8,092 nucleotides of DNA. Origin: Maritimibacter sp. Lineage in GTDB: Bacteria > Pseudomonadota > Alphaproteobacteria > Rhodobacterales > Rhodobacteraceae. Under the pieces are notes generated by a model. That model did not search any database, had not been told where the DNA came from, and saw nothing but the letters and a program-made list of their open reading frames with translations. The DNA lies in NCBI GenBank assembly GCA_020441225.1, contig JAGRMP010000033.1, forward strand, positions 1 to 8,092. Direction: 5' to 3'. Position 1 is the first letter of the stretch. Each line of letters opens with the position of its first letter. Positions 1-5,431 of this stretch are shown piece after piece. A program made the position numbers and the translations under genes.

Positions 1-202
1 GGCCGACATCAAAGTCGGGCGAGCACTGTCAGGATCGCGCCGTGGAAGCGCCAGGGCAGGCGCGCGCGGTCGTCCATGTCGAAGATCCGTTTCATGGGCC
101 TGAGATACTCTCTGTCCCCCTGTCCCGCAAGTCTCGCCGCATCCGGTCGGTCTGGACGCAGAACGCGGGATTTGCGACGCTGTGGAACAGGGAAGGGCAG
201 CG
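1..202. other. Left-edge region without an assigned gene
   Basis: No recognisable protein or RNA gene is visible before the channel gene at 203. The only frame with genome-like codon use is a minus-strand ORF with an ATG at 95 and a TGA at 9-11. It encodes 28 residues beginning MKRIFDMDDRARLP and ending TVLARL. It lacks a good ribosome binding site (only CAGG three bases before the ATG) and resembles no family I know. Longer frames through this region on both strands continue antisense to or out of frame with the channel gene and look like shadows. No clear -35/-10 pair was found for the channel gene. Confidence 0.4.
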
Positions 203-1615
203 ATGGAAAACGAAACCGACCAGACCGGCACCGCGGAAGCTGCGACGGCGGCCACGGCCGCACCCACAGACGCGACGACCGCCGCGGCCGACGCGACGCC
301 CCCGTTGCCCCCGGATGTGGATGTGCCCGCGCCGCAGGACATCGCACTCGGGCTCTGGGACCAGCTCCTCGCCTCTGCCGAGGGGCTGTGGCGGCCGAGC
401 GTCGCCTGGCAGATTCTGATTGTGGCCGCCCTGTTCCTGGTCGCCCATCTCGCCTCCGCGTATCTCAAGCCGCGCTGGGAGGGCTGGCTGCGCACCCGCG
501 AAGGCTGGCCGACCTGGCGGATGCGGCTCGGCATCCTGATCCACCGCCGGATGCGGTTGATGCTCTTCGTCGCGACGATCTGGCCGGTGGTCTGGGGGAT
601 GCGCGCCGTTACCTGGCCGTCGCGCTCCTACCTGCTGGCGGTGGTGGGCCAGCTCGCCTTCGCCTGGCTCGTCATCGCGCTCATCTCGCGTTTCATCGGC
701 AACCGGCTCCTGCGCACGGTCGTCCGCTTTGCCGGCTGGGCCTGGGTGACGCTCTCGATCCTTGGCCTCACCGAAGATGCGGTGGCCTTCATGGATGCCT
801 TCGCCGTCCATGTCGGCGACATGCGGCTGTCGCTGTGGATGGTGGTCCAGGCGATCGGGATCCTGGGCGCGCTGTTCTTCGCGGTGCGATTCGTCTCGGC
901 GTCCGCCGCCACCCGCATCCGCCGCTCGAAGGACATCAGCCCCTCGATCCAGGTGCTCTCGATCAAGGTGCTGCAGGTCGCGCTCTATTCGGTCGCCTTC
1001 TTCGTCGGGCTCAAGACGGTCGGCGTCGACCTCACCGGCCTTGCCGTCCTCTCGGGCGCAGTCGGCGTCGGCCTCGGCTTCGGCCTGCAGAAGGTGGTCT
1101 CGAACCTCGTCTCCGGCTTCATCCTGCTGCTCGACAAGTCGATCAAGCCCGGCGACGTGATCTCGCTCGGCGAAACATTCGGCTGGATCGAGCAGATGGG
1201 CGCGCGCTACGTCTCGGTGGTCACCCGCGACGGCAAGGAATACCTCATCCCGAACGAAGACCTCATCACCGGCCAGGTGGTGAACTGGTCGCATACCAAC
1301 GCCTTCGTTCGGCTCGACATCTATTTCGGCACCGCCTACCACAACGACCCGCATCTGGTGCGCAGGGTGGCGATTGCCGCGGCGCGGTCGGTCGAGCGGG
1401 TGCTGAGCTTCCGCCCGCCCGTCTGTCATATCGTCGGATTCGGCGACAGCTCGGTCGATTACATCCTGCGCTTCTGGATCGACGATCCGACCGGCGGGCT
1501 GACCAACATCCGCGGCAACGTCTACCTCGCGCTCTGGGATGCCTTCCGCGAAAACGGCATCGACATCCCCTTCCCGCAGCGCGAAGTGCGGCTGCTTGGC
1601 GACAGTGAGAGCTGA
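203..1615 (+). CDS. MscS-family mechanosensitive ion channel
   Basis: This is a 470-residue inner-membrane channel of the MscS family, expected to open under membrane tension and release solutes during hypo-osmotic shock. The first ~45 residues are an Ala/Thr/Pro-rich, acidic, low-complexity tail with no signal peptide. By eye about seven hydrophobic segments follow, near residues 69-88, 118-134, 143-164, 173-190, 209-231, 254-274 and 277-312. The last is the pore helix plus its amphipathic continuation, with the Gly/Ala-rich pattern LSGAVGVGLGFGLQKVVSN that packs TM3 in MscS. The family core follows: KPGDVISLG, then DGKEYLIPNEDLI and VVNWSH, matching the beta domain, then a C-terminal alpha/beta vestibule domain ending DIPFPQREVRLL. 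ATG at 203 was chosen because GGAAGGG (191-197) lies five bases upstream. An in-frame GTG at 182 has no such site. At 470 residues it is larger than E. coli MscS (286), in the YbdG/YnaI size class. Paralogue identity is not assigned. Confidence 0.93.
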   Translation: MENETDQTGTAEAATAATAAPTDATTAAADATPPLPPDVDVPAPQDIALGLWDQLLASAEGLWRPSVAWQILIVAALFLVAHLASAYLKPRWEGWLRTREGWPTWRMRLGILIHRRMRLMLFVATIWPVVWGMRAVTWPSRSYLLAVVGQLAFAWLVIALISRFIGNRLLRTVVRFAGWAWVTLSILGLTEDAVAFMDAFAVHVGDMRLSLWMVVQAIGILGALFFAVRFVSASAATRIRRSKDISPSIQVLSIKVLQVALYSVAFFVGLKTVGVDLTGLAVLSGAVGVGLGFGLQKVVSNLVSGFILLLDKSIKPGDVISLGETFGWIEQMGARYVSVVTRDGKEYLIPNEDLITGQVVNWSHTNAFVRLDIYFGTAYHNDPHLVRRVAIAAARSVERVLSFRPPVCHIVGFGDSSVDYILRFWIDDPTGGLTNIRGNVYLALWDAFRENGIDIPFPQREVRLLGDSES

Positions 1616-1642
1616 GGCGCGGGCGCGATTTCGGCGCAGGCG

Positions 1643-1670
1643 TTGAAATGCGGAAATGAGTCGCTATCCT
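1643..1670 (+). promoter_or_regulatory. Candidate sigma-70-type promoter for rsfS-rlmH
   Basis: TTGAAA (1643-1648) and TATCCT (1665-1670) are separated by 16 bases. They match the TTGACA/TATAAT consensus at 5/6 and 4/6 positions. The pair lies in the 162-base gap between the channel gene and rsfS, and predicts transcription starting near 1677. If it is real, the TTG at 1643 belongs to the -35 element and cannot be the rsfS start codon, although that frame is open from there. This is pattern matching by eye only. Confidence 0.4.
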
Positions 1671-1718
1671 TAAGCCATCCCGGCGCCGGGGTGGTGCGGC
1701 GCGTCATGAAGGAGGACT

Positions 1719-1781
1719 ATGTCCTGTCTCATATCTCAGACGCGGCCTTTGAGACGGCCGCTTCAGGGCCCGGCGCAATGA
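1719..1781 (+). promoter_or_regulatory. Possible 20-residue upstream ORF in the rsfS leader
   Basis: The strongest Shine-Dalgarno sequence in the leader, AAGGAGG at 1709-1715, lies three bases before an ATG at 1719 that is out of frame with rsfS. That frame encodes 20 residues (MSCLISQTRPLRRPLQGPAQ). Its TGA at 1779-1781 overlaps the ATG at 1778 that best fits the start of RsfS, in the arrangement ATGA. This is the geometry of translational coupling. The three-base spacing is short. An alternative is that the same site serves an in-frame rsfS start: CTG at 1724 is eight bases downstream of it. No regulatory role has been shown. Confidence 0.3.
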
Positions 1782-2146
1782 CGGCGTCCGTGCCCGTTTC
1801 GAGCGACAACCTGCTCGCGCTCATCGAAAACTCTCTGGACGACGACAAGGCCGAAGACATCGTGGCGATCCCGCTCAAGGGCAAGTCGTCGATGGCGGAC
1901 CATATGGTGATCTGCTCCGGCCGGTCGTCGCGCCAGGTCGCGGCCATCGCCGAGAAGCTCACCGACCGGCTCAAGCAGGAGATGGGCCTGATCTGCAAGG
2001 TCGAGGGCAAGGACCAGGGCGACTGGGTGCTGATCGACGCGGGCGACGTTGTCGTCCATGTCTTCCGTCCGGAAGTGCGCGAGTTTTACCAGCTCGAAAA
2101 AATGTGGATGACCCCGGCGCAGAAAACCGCTCCGCGCAGGATCTGA
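1778..2146 (+). CDS. rsfS: Ribosome silencing factor RsfS (Iojap family)
   Basis: RsfS binds ribosomal protein uL14 on the 50S subunit and blocks joining with 30S, lowering translation when nutrients fall. The RsfS/Iojap fold covers almost the whole protein: LLALIENSLDDDKAEDIVAI (residues 12-31), then the conserved KSSMADHMVICSGRSSRQV core, KVEGKDQGDWVLIDAGDVVVHVF, and the C-terminal REFYQLEKMW signature (101-110). E. coli RsfS (105 aa) has the matching YELEKLW ending. From ATG 1778 the product is 122 residues, normal for the family, and this start overlaps a small upstream ORF as ATGA. The frame stays open upstream, with alternative starts at ATG 1706 (no ribosome site before it), CTG 1724 (eight bases after AAGGAGG) and TTG 1643 (inside a promoter-like -35). 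The 5' extension has weaker G/C bias at third positions than the core, which favours 1778. The stop shares one base with the rlmH start, so the two genes are probably co-translated. Confidence 0.93.
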   Translation: MTASVPVSSDNLLALIENSLDDDKAEDIVAIPLKGKSSMADHMVICSGRSSRQVAAIAEKLTDRLKQEMGLICKVEGKDQGDWVLIDAGDVVVHVFRPEVREFYQLEKMWMTPAQKTAPRRI

Positions 2147-2616
2147 TGCGGATCCACATTGCCGCCGTGGGCCGGCTTCGCAAGGGGCCGGAACGGGCGC
2201 TTGTCGATGACTACCTGACCCGGGTGGACCGGACCGGCCGGGCGCTGGGCCTCGGGCCCGCCCGCGAGATTGAGGTCGAGGACCGAAAGGGTGGCGGCAT
2301 GAGCGCCGAAGCGGCGCTCCTCGAAAAGGCGATCCCGTTGGGCAGTCTTGTCTGCATCCTCGACGAACGCGGCCGGACGATGTCTTCACCCGACTTCGCC
2401 GACCAGATCGCGCAGTGGCGCGACAACGGCCGACAGGACCTGACCTTTGCGATCGGCGGCGCCGACGGGCTCGACCCCGGGTTTCGCGACAAGGCCGATT
2501 TTGCGCTGAGCTTCGGCCATATGGTCTGGCCGCACATGCTCGTGCGGGTGATGCTGGCCGAACAGCTCTACCGCGCCGCCTCGATCCTCGCCGGAAGCCC
2601 GTATCACCGGGTGTGA
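2146..2616 (+). CDS. rlmH: 23S rRNA (pseudouridine-1915-N3)-methyltransferase RlmH
   Basis: RlmH is a small SPOUT-class methyltransferase that uses S-adenosylmethionine to methylate N3 of pseudouridine 1915 in helix 69 of 23S rRNA. It acts on assembled 70S ribosomes. The product is 156 residues (155 in E. coli). It starts MRIHIAAVGRLRKG and carries the SAM-binding knot loop FAIGGADGLD (101-110). The C-terminal segment WPHMLVRVMLAEQLYRA (128-144) and final SPYHRV line up with E. coli LPHPLVRVLVAESLYRA and HPYHRE. ATG 2146 was chosen because it gives family length. Its A is the last base of the rsfS stop codon (TGATG), with AGGA at 2138-2141 just upstream. An in-frame ATG at 2104 would add 14 unrelated residues and overlap rsfS. 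Pairing with rsfS is a common bacterial arrangement and groups two 50S-directed functions. Confidence 0.96.
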   Translation: MRIHIAAVGRLRKGPERALVDDYLTRVDRTGRALGLGPAREIEVEDRKGGGMSAEAALLEKAIPLGSLVCILDERGRTMSSPDFADQIAQWRDNGRQDLTFAIGGADGLDPGFRDKADFALSFGHMVWPHMLVRVMLAEQLYRAASILAGSPYHRV

Positions 2617-2704
2617 CCCCCCATGCGCGTCGTGCCCGCCCCGGCGCTCATATCCCGCTTCGGACCGGCCTCTGCCCTTTGGGTCTCTCAAACGGTCCAA
2701 TGCC

Positions 2705-2724
2705 CTAGTCCCCTAGGGGAGTAG
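2705..2724. repeat. CTAG-centred near-perfect palindrome
   Basis: TCCCCTAGGGGA (2709-2720) is a perfect 12-base palindrome. After one mismatched pair (G2708/G2721) the symmetry extends to CTA (2705-2707) and TAG (2722-2724). It lies 88 bases past the rlmH stop in a gap between convergent genes. Two CTAG tetranucleotides occur within 2705-2716, and CTAG is generally rare in bacterial DNA. It may be a protein-binding operator or the base of a hairpin. No T-tract follows on either strand, so it does not look like an intrinsic terminator. Confidence 0.5.
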
Positions 2725-2777
2725 ACCTTTGCCGCGCACGTTTTCGAAGTAAAATCAGTAAGTTGTAGATTTCATCC

Positions 2778-2794
2778 GTTAACCTTTGGTTAAC
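2778..2794. promoter_or_regulatory. CtrA-type box (TTAA-N7-TTAAC), also a perfect inverted repeat
   Basis: GTTAACC-TTT-GGTTAAC (2778-2794) is a perfect inverted repeat with seven-base arms and a three-base spacer. It also contains TTAA-N7-TTAAC, the full recognition consensus of the alphaproteobacterial response regulator CtrA. It sits in the AT-richest part of the convergent gap, about 160 bases from rlmH and 130 bases from the ctpA stop, with no recognised gene start beside it. A second small inverted repeat, TTGCGG-TCG-CCGCAA (2798-2812), follows four bases later. The match to the consensus is direct; occupancy by CtrA is inference. Confidence 0.45.
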
Positions 2795-2869
2795 CCTTTG
2801 CGGTCGCCGCAACAGATCCAGATCCCAGCGGCGCACCTCGCTCGCCCCCGCAAACGGGCGTCTCGCATG

Positions 2870-2898
2870 AAAAACCCGGCCGGAAGCTCCGGCCGGGT
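2870..2898 (-). terminator. Rho-independent terminator of the gpmI-envC-ctpA operon
   Basis: A perfect 10-bp stem, ACCCGGCCGG/CCGGCCGGGT, closes a five-base loop (2884-2888). Read on the minus strand it is followed directly by TTTTT (2874-2870). It lies 24 bases beyond the ctpA stop codon, where a leftward operon should end. On the plus strand the hairpin is followed by CATGTTCC with no T-run, so it should not terminate rlmH transcripts efficiently. Confidence 0.88.
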
Positions 2899-2921
2899 CA
2901 TGTTCCGTCCAACGGGTCCGC

Positions 2922-4262
2922 TTACTGCTGACCCGCGAGTGCGATCGTCGACAACCCCTTGATGAGATCGACCGCATAGCTGAGCTGGAAATCCTCGTCG
3001 CGCAGCAACGCTGCCTCCTCGGCCGCGGCGCGTTCTTCCTCGATCATCTTGATCTGGTCTTCGGTCAGGCTGTCGTTGTCGAGGCTGCCGCGCAGATCCG
3101 CCTCGGTGCGGGCGGGGCGGCCGTTGTCTTCTTCTTCCGTCGCGCCCGGCACGGGCTTCGGCTGTTCGACGACGATATCCGGGCTCACGCCCAGCGCCTG
3201 GATCGACCGGCCCGAGGGCGTGTAGTAGCGCGCGGTGGTCAGGCGCATCGCGCCGTCGCCGCGCAGCGGCATCACCGTCTGCACCGAGCCCTTGCCGAAG
3301 CTCTTTGTGCCGACGACCACGGCGCGGCGGTGATCCTGCAGCGCACCCGCGACGATCTCGGACGCCGATGCCGAGCCGCCGTTGATGAGCACCACCATCG
3401 GTTTGCCCTCGGTGATGTCGCCGGCTTCCGCGTTTACCCGTTCGGTATCCTCGGGATTGCGGCCCCGGGTCGACACGATCTCGCCCGCCTCGAGGAAGGC
3501 GTCGGACACGGCGATCGCCTGGTTCAGGAGCCCGCCGGGGTTGTTGCGCAGATCGAGCACCACGCCCTCGACGTTCTCCATCCCGCCAAGTTCCTCGACC
3601 GTCGCGGCAAAACCGTCGGACACGTTGGGATAGGTCTGGTCGTTGAAGGTGGTGATTCGGATCACCACGGTGTGGCCGACCGCGCGCACGGTGGCGGCGG
3701 TGAGCTTGATCGTGTCGCGGATGATCGACACGTCGAACGGTTCGTCGATCCCTTCGCGCACCACGGTGATCACGATCTCCGAGCCGACCGGCCCGCGCAT
3801 CCTGTCCACCGCTTCATCGACGGTGAGGCCAAGCAGGCTCTCTCCGTCCACATGGGTGATGAAGTCGCCCGCCTGCATCCCGGCATCGTCCGCCGGTGTG
3901 CCGTCCATCGGCGAAACCACCTTCACGAAGCCCTCTTCCTGGGTCACTTCGATCCCCAACCCGCCGAACGCGCCTCGGGTCTGGACCCGCATGTCCGCCG
4001 CGTCGTCGGGCGACAGATAGCTCGAATGCGGATCGAGCGAGATCAGCATGCCGTTGATCGCCGCCTGGATCAGCTCCTCGGGCTTGACCTCTTCGACATA
4101 ATTCTGGCGGATGCGCTCGAACACGTCGCCGAACAGGTCGAGCTGCTGGTAGACGGAGGCGCTGCGCCCTGCGTCCTGGGCAATCAGCGGCCCGGCGATC
4201 TGTGTCGTCAGCACCGCGCCGGCAAGGATGCCGCCCGTCGCGGCCATCAGGAAGTTCTTCAT
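2922..4262 (-). CDS. ctpA: Carboxy-terminal processing protease CtpA (S41 family, PDZ domain)
   Basis: This is a 446-residue envelope serine protease of family S41A, which trims or degrades proteins from their C-termini. It begins with MKNFLMAATGGILAGAV, a signal peptide or N-terminal anchor (about residues 1-28), so it acts in the periplasm. A PDZ domain spans roughly 95-170, including the GLGIEV carboxylate-binding region and GMQAGDFITHVDG. The catalytic core has LDLRNNPGG (about 236-244), then GGSASASEIVAGALQD with catalytic Ser299, and SFGKGSVQ with the general-base Lys324, spaced 25 residues as in E. coli Prc. Motif YYTPSGRSIQ follows. The last ~75 residues form an acidic, probably helical tail rich in Glu and Ala. 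ATG 4262 has a weak GGAA five bases upstream; an in-frame TTG at 4286 would overlap envC. The gene lies 20 bp after envC and ends in a strong terminator. In some bacteria Ctp proteases degrade murein hydrolases, so pairing with an amidase activator is suggestive, but the substrate here is unknown. Confidence 0.95.
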   Translation of the reverse strand: MKNFLMAATGGILAGAVLTTQIAGPLIAQDAGRSASVYQQLDLFGDVFERIRQNYVEEVKPEELIQAAINGMLISLDPHSSYLSPDDAADMRVQTRGAFGGLGIEVTQEEGFVKVVSPMDGTPADDAGMQAGDFITHVDGESLLGLTVDEAVDRMRGPVGSEIVITVVREGIDEPFDVSIIRDTIKLTAATVRAVGHTVVIRITTFNDQTYPNVSDGFAATVEELGGMENVEGVVLDLRNNPGGLLNQAIAVSDAFLEAGEIVSTRGRNPEDTERVNAEAGDITEGKPMVVLINGGSASASEIVAGALQDHRRAVVVGTKSFGKGSVQTVMPLRGDGAMRLTTARYYTPSGRSIQALGVSPDIVVEQPKPVPGATEEEDNGRPARTEADLRGSLDNDSLTEDQIKMIEEERAAAEEAALLRDEDFQLSYAVDLIKGLSTIALAGQQ

Positions 4263-4282
4263 GTCGTTTCCGGATCTCTTTC

Positions 4283-5431
4283 TCAATCGGCCTCGTTGAA
4301 CCAGTCGCCCGGGTCCAGAGGCTCTCCGTTCCGTCTGAGCTCTATATAAAGCGTTTCCGTGGCCTCGGCGCCACCACCTTCCGTCCCCGCGATCAAAAAG
4401 GGTTGATCCGGAGACGCCGCCGCACCGCCCATCAGCCCCACGGGGGCGCCTTTGGGCAGAACCTCGCCGATCTTGCCGTAGAGCTGCCCGAGCCCTGCGA
4501 GGATCAGGAAATAGCCCTCGCCCGGTTCCAGCACCGCAACCTCGCCATAGTCAAGGAGCGGGCCCAGGTAGCGGATGGTCGCGGGCCAGGGCGTGGTCAC
4601 GAGGGTGAGCGGCCGGGTCGCGACGACCCAGCCCGGCCGCCGCACGCCCGCCGCGTCGGCTTCGCCCGCGCGGCGGACCACCCGTCCGAGCGCGGGCATG
4701 TCGAGCCTGCCCTTGGCCGAGGCGATGTCGGCGCTCTCCACCGCGACCGAGCTGTCGACCGCCGCCGTGCTCAGAAGGCCGCCGGCGAAGCTTTCCAGCG
4801 TATCGGCGGAACTCACCAGGTTTTCCATCGCTTCCGGGTCGGTCACCAGCCGCTTGGGCAGATCGGTCCGGTTCGCCACCGCCATCGAAAGCTCGGTTCG
4901 GGCGCGCTGGACACCTTTCAGACCCACTTCGAGCGTCTCGAGCGCGGCTTCCTGGACGGCTCTGAGCGTCGCGACCTCCTCGAGCTGGCGGCGCAGATCT
5001 GCCGCCTCGCGCGCGAGCGCAGGCGTGACATCCGCCACGATCATCCCCGTGCGCACCGTGCCGACCGGTCCCTGGGGATGCAGGAGCAGGCTGGTTTCGG
5101 GCGCCGCCTGGATCGTCTGAAGCACGCCGAGCAGCCGCGCCAGCCGGCCGCTCTCGGCGGCAAAGACCCCCTCGATCGCGTGTTCGCGGACCGACGCCTG
5201 GCGCAGACCTTCGCGCAGCGCCGCCAGCCCGGCCTCGTAGGCGCGCACCGTCTCGGTCAGCGCCGCGACCCGGTCGTGTGCACCCTCGGCCGCCTCGAGC
5301 GACGTGGCCGCGGCGCGCAGTGCCTGCATGGCGGCCTCGGCGCTGCCGGTCGGCTCGGGTTGCGCGGCCGCACCCAAGGGGGTGAGCCCCAGGGCAAGCC
5401 CGACAAGGCCCGCGAAGACGGCCGCGCGCAT
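4283..5431 (-). CDS. envC: EnvC-type murein hydrolase activator with degenerate LytM/M23 domain
   Basis: The product is a 382-residue periplasmic protein. EnvC proteins switch on N-acetylmuramoyl-L-alanine amidases that split septal peptidoglycan during daughter-cell separation. A signal peptide covers MRAAVFAGLVGLALGLTPLG and likely cleaves after AAA (21-23). Residues ~30-240 are Ala/Leu/Glu/Arg-rich heptad-like helix, the usual EnvC coiled coil. Residues ~265-380 form the LytM (peptidase M23) domain: LLDYGEVAVLEPGEGYFLIL, LYGKIGEVLPKGAPVGLMG, then TLYIELRRNGEPLDPGDWF. Active M23 enzymes have HxxxD and HxH zinc ligands. Here the final HLHFE is TLYIE, close to the SLYFE of E. coli EnvC, and no upstream HxxxD is seen, so it is predicted to be an activator, not an enzyme. 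ATG 5431 was chosen because it gives a proper signal peptide and shares one base with the gpmI stop (TGATG), implying translational coupling. The frame is open upstream only as a shadow of gpmI. The partner amidase gene is not in this window. Confidence 0.9.
   Translation of the reverse strand: MRAAVFAGLVGLALGLTPLGAAAQPEPTGSAEAAMQALRAAATSLEAAEGAHDRVAALTETVRAYEAGLAALREGLRQASVREHAIEGVFAAESGRLARLLGVLQTIQAAPETSLLLHPQGPVGTVRTGMIVADVTPALAREAADLRRQLEEVATLRAVQEAALETLEVGLKGVQRARTELSMAVANRTDLPKRLVTDPEAMENLVSSADTLESFAGGLLSTAAVDSSVAVESADIASAKGRLDMPALGRVVRRAGEADAAGVRRPGWVVATRPLTLVTTPWPATIRYLGPLLDYGEVAVLEPGEGYFLILAGLGQLYGKIGEVLPKGAPVGLMGGAAASPDQPFLIAGTEGGGAEATETLYIELRRNGEPLDPGDWFNEAD

Noticed and set aside
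76..1608. A 510-codon plus-strand frame overlapping the channel gene, and a 445-codon minus-strand frame over 92-1429.
   Set aside because: Both are rich in Arg, Pro, Ala and His, with no family motif, as expected of alternative frames in G+C-rich coding DNA. The channel frame has clear MscS motifs.
1643..1777. N-terminal extension of RsfS to TTG 1643, giving 167 residues.
   Set aside because: The TTG coincides with a promoter-like -35 element, no ribosome site precedes it, and the family is normally about 105-125 residues. Starts at 1706 or 1724 remain possible.
2662..2698. GGACCG...CGGTCC with an inner CCCTTTGGG, as a terminator for rlmH.
   Set aside because: The outer arms are only six bases with a 25-base interior, and no T-tract follows, so an intrinsic terminator is not supported.
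3330..4349. Long plus-strand frame opposite ctpA.
   Set aside because: Its composition is that of an antisense shadow (His, Arg and Val repeats), and the minus-strand frame has an intact S41 catalytic dyad and PDZ domain.
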